Virus record (IMG/VR): IMGVR_UViG_3300036792_000176 | Span: 23,998-87,997 of that record | DNA length: 64,000 nucleotides | Reading direction: 5' to 3' (one strand) | From: a virus | Shown: positions 22,484 through 30,199 of the stretch, piece after piece | Position numbering within the stretch: position 1 is the stretch's first letter | Layout of the letters: every line of letters starts with the position of its first letter | Translations under genes and position numbers: made by a program | The notes under the pieces: model-generated | The model's database searches: none | The model's input: the letters and a program-made list of their open reading frames with translations, nothing else | What the model was told of the DNA's origin: nothing

Positions 22484-24452
22484 CATCACCACGGACGGTA
22501 GGCATGTCATCGCGCATATCCCGTACGCTCGCGGAGAGGGGACAGAGTGGGCCAAGAAGGTACCCGGCGCTAAACCGGTGTACGAGAAGGTAGATGGTCT
22601 GGACAAGGATAAATTCAAGCACTGGTCTTATCCTCTCACCATGGAGACGTGCCGCACCTTCCGGCGCATATTCGGATCAGAGCTTACCGTTCGTAATGCC
22701 CTGTCAGATTGGGCTCGTGCCGCCATAGCTGCAGGCGAGCAGCTTGAGCAGCTACGCGACGGAGCTAGCGCCGCGCTCCCTCGTGTTGAGTCCGAGTCGC
22801 CATTCCTTCATGCCGCAATGATGGACAGGCCGTACCAGCCTGCCGGCACGGCGTTCATGGTTCTGGCCGGACAGTGCATCCTCGGTGATGAGCCGGGTCT
22901 TGGCAAGACGCTACAGACACTCGGCGCTCTGATCGAGTCTGACAGCAAGGACATCCTCGTCGGCTGCCCGCGCACAGCTACCCGTAACGTATGGGAGCGA
23001 GAGACGCGGCGCTGGGCACCTAACATCCAGGTGTTCGTTGCCCAGGGTACCCGGGCAGAGCGCGAGGCGGCTATGGACGGCTACGCCGCGTTCCGCAAGA
23101 ACTGGCCTGACATACAGTGCATGCTCGTTATCAACAACGAGATGATCAGGGCAAAGCGTTACCAGCAGTGCAAGCTCACCAAGGACTGGAAGAAAGATGG
23201 CAACCCCTACGCCGCCTGGTCAAAGATAAAGAGGCCATACGGATCCTGCAAGAAAGACCATCCGCACCGCACTGTTGCTGAATATGAGTGGCCGTTCCTA
23301 TTCAAGCGTAAATGGGACGCTATCGTCATCGACGAGTCTCACAATCTTCTTGCGTCTACATATAATGTTGGCAGTAAGAGCATCACCCAGGGACGTTACG
23401 GTGCAATGAAGTTGCGCAGACGTCTACGGCCGGAAGGGCTGGCTCTAGCCCTGAGCGGCACGCCATTCCGATCGAAGCTGACGAAGGGCTGGGGTACACT
23501 AAACTGGTGCCGCCCAGATGTATTCAGATCATACTGGAACTTTGCCGGACATCACTTCGGCGTAGAGCAGGGCAAATACGGACAGGTCGTAGCCGGAGGA
23601 GCCAAGGTACCCAAGCCGGTAGATCAGGAAGCATTCGATGCAATGCTACGACCATACTACCTAGCCCGGACAAAGGAGCTAGCAGCTCCTGACCTGCCAC
23701 CAGTGCTGTTCGTCGGCAATCCTCCTGAAAGTGATCCAGAGGGAATGCACGGCATATGGCTTGACATGGACCCGAAGCAGAAGAAGTCGTACCAGAGCAT
23801 GGCCGCTCTTGCCGAGGCTAGGCTGAGAGGTGGGCTACTCACGGCTAACGGCACCCTCGCGGAGATAACGCGCCTTAGGCAGTTCGCTACGGCGCACGGC
23901 AGGATGGAAGGGAACACATTCGTCCCAGACCTGCCCTCCAATAAGGTTGACTGGATTCTTGAGTTCCTGATGGAGCGGGAGGGACACGAGGAGAAAGTCC
24001 TTATCGCATCCAGCTTCACTCAGATCGTTCACCTTGTGTCTGAATGCATAGAGAAGGAATTCAAGGGAGAGGTGCTACGCCTTACCGGAGCGACAACAGA
24101 CCGCGGTCGTGTGGAGATCAAGGATAGGTTCAATGATCCAGATGATGATGCGCGGGTGCTTGTAGTTCAGTCCAAGACGGGCGGAGAAGCCATCACCCTG
24201 GACGGATGCTGCAGCGACCTTGTGATCATAGACCTACCCTGGACTTCTGACGAGGAGAATCAGCTTGTCGCTCGTATCCATAGGGTGAGCAGAGTACACC
24301 AGGTGATGGTGCATAGACTGTTCAGCCTTGGCTCTGTCGACGGCTGGATGGCAGCATACTCTGACGAGCAGAGGGCTGTCATCGAGTCGAACAAGCCAAA
24401 GGCAAGAAAGAGGACAGCCCTGGAAGCCATAACATGGCACAAAAATTCGTAA
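22473..24452 (+). CDS. SNF2-type DEAD/DEAH helicase, 659 aa
   Basis: All superfamily-2 motifs are visible: GDEPGLGKT (residues 138-146, Walker A), DESH (287-290), SGTP (328-331), and in the second lobe a SSFTQIV segment, QSKTGGEAITL and the arginine-finger region LVARIHRVSR near residue 610. The N-terminal 110 residues are specific. The insert at 225-275 with CKKDHPH is unusual. Such phage helicases act in replication restart or recombination. GTG 22473 overlaps the preceding gene. Confidence 0.85.
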   Translation: MRADITTDGRHVIAHIPYARGEGTEWAKKVPGAKPVYEKVDGLDKDKFKHWSYPLTMETCRTFRRIFGSELTVRNALSDWARAAIAAGEQLEQLRDGASAALPRVESESPFLHAAMMDRPYQPAGTAFMVLAGQCILGDEPGLGKTLQTLGALIESDSKDILVGCPRTATRNVWERETRRWAPNIQVFVAQGTRAEREAAMDGYAAFRKNWPDIQCMLVINNEMIRAKRYQQCKLTKDWKKDGNPYAAWSKIKRPYGSCKKDHPHRTVAEYEWPFLFKRKWDAIVIDESHNLLASTYNVGSKSITQGRYGAMKLRRRLRPEGLALALSGTPFRSKLTKGWGTLNWCRPDVFRSYWNFAGHHFGVEQGKYGQVVAGGAKVPKPVDQEAFDAMLRPYYLARTKELAAPDLPPVLFVGNPPESDPEGMHGIWLDMDPKQKKSYQSMAALAEARLRGGLLTANGTLAEITRLRQFATAHGRMEGNTFVPDLPSNKVDWILEFLMEREGHEEKVLIASSFTQIVHLVSECIEKEFKGEVLRLTGATTDRGRVEIKDRFNDPDDDARVLVVQSKTGGEAITLDGCCSDLVIIDLPWTSDEENQLVARIHRVSRVHQVMVHRLFSLGSVDGWMAAYSDEQRAVIESNKPKARKRTALEAITWHKNS

Positions 24453-25663
24453 GGCAGGTAAGGTACCTTGGGCCTAGTCTGACATTCGTCTCTAGCTCGT
24501 ATAATTTCAGTTCATGGTACTGCGACGCATTGAGGGTGGACGGCTTGCATATAAAAACAGAGTTGATGACAGGCGAGGACACCCTGACCTACCTCGCCAA
24601 GAATTATGGCGAGCCAGAGCTAGCGGGGCTGGGCACAGGCGATCCGGCCGCGACCGCGCGGCGTAATCTGGAGATTGCATGCCAGTACGGCATATCTGGA
24701 CAGCCTGTTGCTGGCGGCCATTACCACGTTCTTTGCTACCGTCCTAAGCGCGGAAAGAACAAAGTTATGTACCGGGTAGAGGATCACACCTCGAGATCAG
24801 ATAGAATCGGAAAAGAAAATCTAGCTGATCCCGTGATTAAGGTAGCGCCCCCGACTAAGAGCCGGTATAGTAGGGGTCTCGAGGTAAATGTACGAGAGAC
24901 CCGTTCGAATAAGGAGCAGTTTATGCCTACCCGTGGAGCTACCAAGGCCAAGCCCGCAAAGGCCAAGGTCGTCGAGCCGGAGCCGGAGGAGCTTGAGGAG
25001 GAGCTCGACGAGGACGAGGAGCTGGAAGACGAGCTGGACGAGGACGAGGACGAGGACGAGTCCGAAGAGGACGAGGACGAGTCTGAGGACGACGAGGACG
25101 ACGAGGACCTGGACGACGAGGCGGACGAGGGCGACGAGGAGGAGGAAGAGGAGGAGGAAGAGGACGACGAGGACGAGGACGAGTCTGCCGTCGACTACAC
25201 CCCCTACGCCACCAAGCCGATCACGGACACGATGGCGGACTTCGCCACCTGGATCAACCAGGAGATCTTCGTGCCCGTCGGTTCCTCGATCGAGGAAGTC
25301 GGCGCTGAGGACCCGGTTCGCCTGATCGCCATCGCCGGCACGGCCCGCATGGAGTTCCAGCGCTCGCCGTTCAACATCTCGCAGCGCGAGGCTCGCAAGC
25401 AGGCCAAGCTGGACGCGGCGGCTGCCAAGGCCAAGCCGGTCAAGGAGACCCCGGCCAAGGGCAAGCCCGCAGCCAAGACCGCTCCGCCTGCGAAGGGCAA
25501 GCCGGTCGCCAAGGCCGCTCCCGCCAAGGCTGCCCCGGCCAAGGCCGCTCCCGCCAAGGCGACGGCTGCGAAGCCAGCCGCCAAGGCGACGGCTGCGAAG
25601 CCAGCCGCCAAGACCGGCGGCCGTGCCGTCACCCGCAAGAAGGGCGCTGCGGCTCCCTACTAG
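24434..25663 (+). CDS. Two-part protein: globular N-terminus, acidic tract, histone-H1-like tail, 409 aa
   Basis: The frame is continuous from ATG 24434. Residues 1-160 are a globular part with ordinary phage codon use. A second strong start, ATG 24923 (residue 164) with AAGGAG, is preceded by an internal -10 box and a hairpin, and codon use becomes strongly G/C-ending from there on. Residues 180-255 are almost pure Glu/Asp. A folded part follows (260-325, DTMADFATWINQEIFVPVG), then a tail of PAK/AAK repeats like eukaryotic histone H1 or bacterial AlgP-type tails. Both a long and a 246-residue short form may be made. Probable DNA-binding or DNA-organising protein; unproven. Confidence 0.7.
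   Translation: MAQKFVRQVRYLGPSLTFVSSSYNFSSWYCDALRVDGLHIKTELMTGEDTLTYLAKNYGEPELAGLGTGDPAATARRNLEIACQYGISGQPVAGGHYHVLCYRPKRGKNKVMYRVEDHTSRSDRIGKENLADPVIKVAPPTKSRYSRGLEVNVRETRSNKEQFMPTRGATKAKPAKAKVVEPEPEELEEELDEDEELEDELDEDEDEDESEEDEDESEDDEDDEDLDDEADEGDEEEEEEEEEDDEDEDESAVDYTPYATKPITDTMADFATWINQEIFVPVGSSIEEVGAEDPVRLIAIAGTARMEFQRSPFNISQREARKQAKLDAAAAKAKPVKETPAKGKPAAKTAPPAKGKPVAKAAPAKAAPAKAAPAKATAAKPAAKATAAKPAAKTGGRAVTRKKGAAAPY
24866..24922 (+). promoter_or_regulatory. Internal promoter and hairpin within the 24434 reading frame
   Basis: TATAGT (24866-24871) is followed by a GGGTCTC/GAGACCC stem (24874-24880 with 24896-24902) and AAGGAG before ATG 24923. These fit an independent start for the acidic/basic half of the protein. 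Confidence 0.5.
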
Positions 25664-25670
25664 AAGATGT

Positions 25671-25702
25671 ATCGGCAAGTATCGCCTCCCCGTCTTGCCG
25701 AT
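25671..25702 (+). terminator. Hairpin terminator
   Basis: ATCGGCAAG (25671-25679) pairs perfectly with CTTGCCGAT (25694-25702), seven bases after the stop of the acidic/basic protein gene. No T-run. Confidence 0.65.
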
Positions 25703-25704
25703 GC

Positions 25705-26108
25705 GGCTCCGGAAGGATGTAGCCAACCGGAGCGATAGATCCTGTCCCAACCCCCACCCGGGACAGGAGACCCCCAGCCCGTATGCAACGCCACCGCCAC
25801 TGGACAGTCCGGGGATCCCTCTTCCTCTGGAGAGCCGGACAGTGCGAGCGGGGCCCGGTGCATACGGGCTGGGCCTGGTCCGCCAAACCCCTCAGCCCAA
25901 AAGGACATACCTTGCACGCTCCATCACAGCGTCAGACGGAAGAGCTACCGTCCGCAGTAAGCGTACCGCGCTACTACATACCTAAGCATGCCAATCAGCT
26001 TGTCACATTGGAATTGGAACGTCGAGCAGAAATCAGACGCCGGTCTCCCGGCAGGGTGCAGCGCTTCCTCCAATACTTCGCTGCATTCCGCCGGAGGACC
26101 AGTCCTCC
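25705..26108 (+). ncRNA. Highly structured non-coding stretch, candidate large RNA or long leader
   Basis: No coding frame fits 25664-26157, yet it is full of complementary segments: GCTCCGG/CCGGAGC (25706-25733), CCTGTCCC/GGGACAGG (25741-25767), a perfect 15-bp stem 25773-25787 with 25859-25873, and inside it a 10-bp stem with one bulge (25798-25844). Later stems are GACGG/CCGTC (25935-25952), GCCGG/CCGGC (26039-26052), TGCAGCG/CGCTGCA (26057-26085) and GGAGGA/TCCTCC (26093-26108). It could be a free structured RNA, as other phages have (for example GOLLD or ROOL), or the leader of the lectin gene. I do not recognise a known class. Confidence 0.45.
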
Positions 26109-26157
26109 TCCTACCGCCACCAGGCGCTAGGGTCTCAACCGAGAAGGACAAGCAAGT

Positions 26158-27096
26158 ATGCGTACGACAATCCGCCGAGCACTGCTCGGCATCAGCGCTG
26201 CGGCGCTGTGCGCGGTTGGCCTGGCTATCCCGGCCGTCGCGAATGCTTCTGCGAGTGTTGCGGCTACGCCGCTCAGTGTCGCTCTGTACCACAACGGTGA
26301 CAGCAAGGCGACATGGGACGCCAGCGGCAACCCGGTTCTTACTGCCGGGACGGACGCCGGAACGTCCGCCCAGGTGCAGATCAAGAATGTGCACGGAACG
26401 CAGCTGCCCACCACCGAGCCGTCGTTCACCGCGTCGGCGTCCGGCGGTGGTGACCCGCGCTGGGTGATCGAGCTGCACAACGGCCAGTACCTGTTCGGCT
26501 ACCCGTACCAGCCTGCGGCCACGCGCTGGTCGGTCAACCCGGGTGGCAACCAGAACACTGACTACGCAACAGCTGTCGCGGCTGCCGAGGCTGGCGGGTC
26601 TGATAACTACATCACCGCCGCGTTCATCGTGGACGATCAGGGCGGCAACAGCCTGGGAGCGGTCACCCTGACCGGCGTCCAGTACAACGGGGAGACCCTG
26701 GCTGCTCCTGTCGTGTTCAGCGGCGGGATCGTGAACAAGAACAGCGGCAAGTGCCTGGACGTGACCGGGGCGTTCGGGACGTTTGCGGCCGGACAGGGCC
26801 TGCAGCAGTGGACGTGCGGCGCGGCGGGCGGCGAGGACCAGCACTTCACGCTGACCACTGAGCCGGACAACTCGTCGTACCTAACCATTGGCGGCCTGTA
26901 CGTCACCACGAGCACCCAAGGTGCGCAGATGACCCTGGTGACGGCCCCGACCACAATGGTCAAGTCGGGCCCGTACTACAAGTGGACCTCACTGGTCATG
27001 GATGTGCGGGCGCGCTCGCTCTCCAACGGCGCGGTCGTTCAGGGCTACGCCCAGCAGGCGACTAACAACAACAACCAGCAGTGGTCGCTCCCGTAA
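26158..27096 (+). CDS. Secreted protein with ricin-type lectin domain, 312 aa
   Basis: A classical signal peptide is visible: basic TIRR start, hydrophobic LLGISAAALCAVGLAIPAV, cleavage likely after ANA near residue 30. Residues 30-185 form an unassigned beta-rich domain. From about residue 187 the pattern GGIVNKNSGKCLDV, QQWTC and the closing QQWSLP marks a ricin B-type beta-trefoil, which binds sugars. Codon use is host-like and G/C-ending. The protein would be exported by the infected cell and could coat sugars of the host wall or of neighbouring mycelium, affect adsorption, or aid release. ATG 26158 with AAGGA eight bases upstream; a terminator follows. Confidence 0.8.
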   Translation: MRTTIRRALLGISAAALCAVGLAIPAVANASASVAATPLSVALYHNGDSKATWDASGNPVLTAGTDAGTSAQVQIKNVHGTQLPTTEPSFTASASGGGDPRWVIELHNGQYLFGYPYQPAATRWSVNPGGNQNTDYATAVAAAEAGGSDNYITAAFIVDDQGGNSLGAVTLTGVQYNGETLAAPVVFSGGIVNKNSGKCLDVTGAFGTFAAGQGLQQWTCGAAGGEDQHFTLTTEPDNSSYLTIGGLYVTTSTQGAQMTLVTAPTTMVKSGPYYKWTSLVMDVRARSLSNGAVVQGYAQQATNNNNQQWSLP

Positions 27097-27110
27097 CACC
27101 TGAAGAACCC

Positions 27111-27148
27111 GCCCCGGTCCCTGGCGCTCGAGAGTCAGGGGCCGGGGC
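27111..27148 (+). terminator. Strong hairpin terminator
   Basis: GCCCCGG-T-CCCTG (27111-27123) pairs with CAGGG-G-CCGGGGC (27136-27148), a 13-bp stem including one T-G pair, 15 bases after the lectin stop. The following 190 bases to 27339 show no gene; a TTGACA word lies at about 27167, with no matching -10 box seen. Confidence 0.8.
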
Positions 27149-27339
27149 AGCCCCGAAAGATTTTGATTGACAATTGAATAGTGGTGGTCGAGTCGCAGGG
27201 TAACACCTGGATCCTTGGAGGCGCTCTCTGGGCGAGCGGCGCATGACCGACAGTCCTTTCTGAGGGGTGGGGACTGGCTAGAGCGACTACGGACCAGGGC
27301 CATCACACTAAATCTTGGGTAGCGATCGAAAGGATTGAA

Positions 27340-27885
27340 GTGACAGAAGTTCTGATGACGGAGGGTGTTCAGCCAGGAGACGTCCTGGCCGTTCACACAG
27401 CTAGTTTCACATCCGGGGCAATCAGGCTCGGGGCAGCCCTCATCGATGAGGAGACGGCTGCTAACCATATCGCTGTCCTTGACCACCAGGACGCGAAGGG
27501 CACATGGTGGTGCATCGAGGGCAGGCCGGGCGGCGTCGGGTGGCGGGACGCGACGGGGTATCTGGGCAGCGTGTTCACGATAACCAACCGCAATCAGCCG
27601 AAGACTCCTGTGCAGCGCACGGCCATAACGTTGGCCATGCGCTCCCTGCTAGGTGTGGGGTATGACTGGGAGGCCATCTTTCAGGATGGCGTGCGTGACC
27701 TGCACATCCCGGACCCGTGGGCCGAGAAGTGGAAGGGCGAGGTGGCCGGACACGTCGTATGTTCAAGTGCCGCGACAATCGGCTACTACCGGGCAGCGCC
27801 CCTCGAGTACCCCAAGAATGTTGCCCAGCCCCTCGTGCAGCCTGCCGACTGGGTGCAGTTCATCGTTGAGAATCAGTTCCAGTAA
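27340..27885 (+). CDS. Permuted NlpC/P60-like cysteine hydrolase, 181 aa
   Basis: GDVLAVHT near residue 13, NHIAVLDHQ (His 43) and GHVVCSSAATIGYY (Cys 141) give the His-before-Cys order of permuted papain-like enzymes such as the YiiX/LRAT-like group of NlpC/P60. Members cleave peptidoglycan peptides or amide and ester bonds. No signal peptide or wall-binding domain is visible, so it acts in the cytoplasm or needs a holin. A lysis or wall role is possible but not certain. GTG 27340 with AAAGGA upstream. Confidence 0.7.
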   Translation: MTEVLMTEGVQPGDVLAVHTASFTSGAIRLGAALIDEETAANHIAVLDHQDAKGTWWCIEGRPGGVGWRDATGYLGSVFTITNRNQPKTPVQRTAITLAMRSLLGVGYDWEAIFQDGVRDLHIPDPWAEKWKGEVAGHVVCSSAATIGYYRAAPLEYPKNVAQPLVQPADWVQFIVENQFQ

Positions 27886-27893
27886 GGGGAGTA

Positions 27894-28319
27894 ATGAGCT
27901 ATACCGTAGGATTCAAGGTCACTAACGGACAGGTCCACGAGGTGACCGTGTCTGGCGGCCTTCCTGATGGAGAGTACCTCATCGGAGGGCACGAGGACCA
28001 GCTCGGTAACAGCATCAACGTCACCCGGAAGCTCCCGACCGGTATGCACGTCGTCGAGGCCCAGCACTACCAGTCCTACCACAACTACGACCCCGACAAG
28101 TTCCAGGTTCCGGTCGAGCCTGTTCGCAGGCCGTACGTAGAGGATGTCAGTCTTCCGGATGCTCCCGTCGTGAGTCCAGCCCGGCGAAAGACGGCCGAGC
28201 AGCCGGTCACTCCGCAGGACCCGAGTGAGGCCGAGCTGTACAACCCTGTGGCCAGCGTCAAGGCTCTGATGGACGATGACGATGACGAGCACGACGGTCC
28301 GGACAACGCCTGGCGGTAA
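27894..28319 (+). CDS. Hypothetical protein, 141 aa
   Basis: ATG 27894 with AAGGGGAG upstream, eight bases after the preceding stop. A beta-rich N-terminal half (TVGFKVTNGQVHEVTVSGGL) is followed by a proline-rich linker and an acidic MDDDDDEHD tail. Codon use is G/C-ending, as in the better expressed genes. Followed by a strong hairpin. Function unknown. Confidence 0.7.
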   Translation: MSYTVGFKVTNGQVHEVTVSGGLPDGEYLIGGHEDQLGNSINVTRKLPTGMHVVEAQHYQSYHNYDPDKFQVPVEPVRRPYVEDVSLPDAPVVSPARRKTAEQPVTPQDPSEAELYNPVASVKALMDDDDDEHDGPDNAWR

Positions 28320-28329
28320 ACAAGCTCCT

Positions 28330-28372
28330 CGGCTGGCCGTAAGTACAACGCGGACGTAAGTATGGCCAGCCG
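28330..28372 (+). terminator. Hairpin terminator before tRNA gene
   Basis: CGGCTGGCC (28330-28338) pairs with GGCCAGCCG (28364-28372) around a 25-base loop, ending eight bases before the tRNA. Confidence 0.65.
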
Positions 28373-28379
28373 GGGTCAT

Positions 28380-28453
28380 GGCGGGGTGGAGCAGTTTGGT
28401 AGCTCGCCGGACTCATAATCCGTAGGTCGTCAGTTCGAATCTGGCCCCCGCTA
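28380..28453 (+). tRNA. tRNA with CAT anticodon (Met or lysidine-type Ile)
   Basis: A full cloverleaf is visible: acceptor 28380-28386 with 28446-28452 (one G-T pair), D arm GAGC/GCTC, anticodon loop CTCATAA (28412-28418) on a CGGA/TCCG stem, T arm GTCAG-TTCGAAT-CTGGC, discriminator A. CCA is not encoded. CAT can be elongator Met or, with lysidine, Ile reading ATA, a codon used often in this phage. Confidence 0.9.
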
Positions 28454-28490
28454 CGTGCATCCGCACAATTCCACCCGAGATTGGAATAGA

Positions 28491-29273
28491 ATGGAAGCTA
28501 CACTCAAGGAAGTCATCGAGAAGCCGGTTACCGGCCTCGCTGGCCGTACGCCCAGGGCGCAGTTCGAGATGCCGAGGACCAGCAAGAACAAGAAGGGCAA
28601 GGAGGTGCGCCTGTTCCTGGACGTCTCCGGCTCTGAGCAGGAGCTGGCCTCGCCCGACCTGGACCTCACCAAGGCGCAGGTGATCGAGAACAGCCTGCCC
28701 ATCATCGTCGGCAGGATCGCCAAGTACGACTCCAAGATGGTCGACGAGCAGTCCGGCGGATCTCCCGCCAAGGGAGGCGTGCTCACCTTCGCGTTCAGCT
28801 ACGAGGGCGCGTACGAGGGATTCAACAAGGACGAGGCCAAGTTCGAGGACGAGCGCTTCCTGGGTGACATCAGCGAGGCGAACAGCCCCGAGAAGATGGC
28901 GCGCATCCACGCACTCATCGAGATGGGATGCACCACCAACATCGTCCCGGCCCTGGACGCCGCCAAGCTGGCGTACGAAACCGAGTTCCCCAATGGCGAT
29001 GAGGACACCGCCATCGTCGACCTGGTGATCACCGACGGCAAGGTCAGTGACCACAAGAAGTTCGAGAACTGGCTCGATGACAACGCCGGTCCGTCGCACG
29101 TCATCGTCGTGGTCATCATCGGCTATGGCCCCGGGGCGCAGGACGCCAAGAAGCACTACGACCAGATCGCCGACGACAACCGGTACCTCACGGTCGTGTG
29201 GCTCCCGGGCGTCGTCAACCCCGATGAGATCGCCACGGACGTCGAGCTCGCCTGCGGCCTTATCGCCGCCTAG
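28491..29273 (+). CDS. von Willebrand factor A-domain protein, 260 aa
   Basis: The metal-ion-dependent adhesion site of vWA domains is complete: DVSGS (residues 44-48), the Thr of MGCTTN (148/149) and the Asp of VITDGKVSD (182). The sheet-helix pattern around these matches a free-standing cytoplasmic vWA domain, without signal or membrane segment. Such domains form metal-dependent protein contacts; in bacteria they often partner with MoxR or Ter systems, neither of which is present here. Codon use indicates good expression. ATG 28491 lies just behind the tRNA; the ribosome site (GGAATAG) is weak. A terminator hairpin follows. Confidence 0.8.
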   Translation: MEATLKEVIEKPVTGLAGRTPRAQFEMPRTSKNKKGKEVRLFLDVSGSEQELASPDLDLTKAQVIENSLPIIVGRIAKYDSKMVDEQSGGSPAKGGVLTFAFSYEGAYEGFNKDEAKFEDERFLGDISEANSPEKMARIHALIEMGCTTNIVPALDAAKLAYETEFPNGDEDTAIVDLVITDGKVSDHKKFENWLDDNAGPSHVIVVVIIGYGPGAQDAKKHYDQIADDNRYLTVVWLPGVVNPDEIATDVELACGLIAA

Positions 29274-29309
29274 TACTCCTGCCGCGCTAACGACACCGTG
29301 AGATCGACG

Positions 29310-29349
29310 GGGCAGGACACAACTGAATAAACAACTGAACGTCCTGCCC
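29310..29349 (+). terminator. Hairpin terminator
   Basis: GGGCAGGAC (29310-29318) pairs with GTCCTGCCC (29341-29349) around an A-rich 22-base loop, 37 bases after the vWA gene. Confidence 0.65.
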
Positions 29350-29384
29350 GCACCGTGTGGATCACAAGGCCGAGCAGGACACGG

Positions 29385-29453
29385 GGAGAGCTACCTCAGT
29401 GGAAAGAGGACCGGGTTGCCGGGAAGTGACGGGTTCGAGTCCCGTGCTCTCCA
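29385..29453 (+). tRNA. tRNA-like element lacking a normal anticodon arm
   Basis: Acceptor stem GGAGAGC/GCTCTCC (29385-29391 with 29446-29452), D arm CCTC/GAGG with AGTGG loop, T arm ACGGG-TTCGAGT-CCCGT and discriminator A are all perfect. The 18 bases between D and T arm are about four short of normal and cannot form a 5-bp stem with a 7-base loop; they fold only as CCGG-GTTG-CCGG. The trace TTGCCGG suggests descent from tRNA-Gly(GCC). Either a decayed tRNA or a deliberate tRNA mimic. Confidence 0.5.
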
Positions 29454-29508
29454 CGGCAGGCCAGGGCCTGAAAATCCCTGAATCCTGCAACCGGATGCTA
29501 GTCTGGGG

Positions 29509-29551
29509 CCGGGTGCGCCGTCGCTCGCTAGCACGATCGGCGGGCACCCGG
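29509..29551 (+). terminator. Hairpin after the tRNA-like element
   Basis: CCGGGTGC (29509-29516) pairs with GCACCCGG (29544-29551). It lies between the tRNA-like element and the ribosome site of the gene at 29570, and may end the tRNA transcript or fold in the gene's leader. Confidence 0.45.
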
Positions 29552-29569
29552 TTGACTAAGGAGGAATTG

Positions 29570-29920
29570 ATGAGTGACGTACGCGACTCCGCTACCGATC
29601 AGCCCCTGCCTAAGCCTGGCAAGAAGCTTGTCCAGGAGAGGCTTATTGGATTCATACGTGGAGAGCATTTTAGCAACGATGTCTCGTTTGAGATAACAAG
29701 CGGCATAGAGCAGCGCCGAGAGCTGGGGATCAAGAAGTACGGCACTCCCGTTCAGACGTTCAATGGCAGGGATGCGCTTCTTGATGCATGGCAGGAATCT
29801 CTTGACCTGTTGACGTACATTTATCAGCTAGACCTTGAAGAAGGAGGATGGGAGGAAACCCTTCACAGAGTTATAGTGGTAGTAGAGGATCTTGCATATG
29901 CAAGGATACGCAGATCCTGA
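29570..29920 (+). CDS. Helical phage protein, possible MazG-like pyrophosphohydrolase, 116 aa
   Basis: ATG 29570 has AAGGAGGAATTG, a strong site. The centre reads RRELGIKKYG...NGRDALLDAWQESLDLLTYIYQL, close to the pattern of all-alpha NTP pyrophosphohydrolase-like phage proteins, where R..KYG precedes an acidic helix with E..LD. The second acidic helix of a complete MazG site is weak (LEEGGWEETLHRVIVVVEDL), so activity is uncertain. Confidence 0.6.
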   Translation: MSDVRDSATDQPLPKPGKKLVQERLIGFIRGEHFSNDVSFEITSGIEQRRELGIKKYGTPVQTFNGRDALLDAWQESLDLLTYIYQLDLEEGGWEETLHRVIVVVEDLAYARIRRS

Positions 29921-30126
29921 TGCCAGTTCCAGAGCGCGTGACGGCATCCGTCCGCCCAGAGATATTCGAGGACCTCCGCAAGAGTGTAGAGAGGAATGGG
30001 GTCTCGCAGACGTATATCATAAACCAGGCTATTAAATTGTACGAGTTTGTTGACTCCGAGATCGCTGCTGGTGCAGACATGATACTGCGCCGAGATGGTG
30101 TAGAGAAGCTTATAGAACTGTTCTAG
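29920..30126 (+). CDS. Ribbon-helix-helix DNA-binding protein, 68 aa
   Basis: RVTASVRPEIFEDLRKSVERNG...TYIINQAIKLYEFVD is the Arc/CopG pattern: a strand contacting the major groove, then two helices forming the dimer. Such proteins are repressors or antitoxins; no toxin partner is adjacent, so a regulator is more likely. ATG 29920 overlaps the preceding stop (TGATG), and its own stop overlaps the first base of the next tRNA. Confidence 0.75.
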   Translation: MPVPERVTASVRPEIFEDLRKSVERNGVSQTYIINQAIKLYEFVDSEIAAGADMILRRDGVEKLIELF

Positions 30127-30199
30127 GGGTGTTAGCTCAGCCGGTCAGAGCAGCGGACTCATAATCCGCCGGTCGTGGGTTCGAGCCCCACACACCCCA
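30126..30199 (+). tRNA. tRNA with CAT anticodon (Met or lysidine-type Ile)
   Basis: Complete cloverleaf: acceptor GGGGTGT/ACACCCC, D arm GCTC/GAGC, anticodon stem GCGGA/TCCGC with loop CTCATAA, T arm GTGGG-TTCGAGC-CCCAC, discriminator A at 30199. CCA not encoded. Second CAT tRNA in 2 kb; its GAGCAGCGGACTCATAATC stretch resembles known Ile2 tRNAs as much as Met. Confidence 0.92.

Noticed and set aside
27149-27339. Gap searched for a further tRNA or promoter
   Set aside because: No TTCRANY T-loop and no paired -35/-10 boxes; only an isolated TTGACA.
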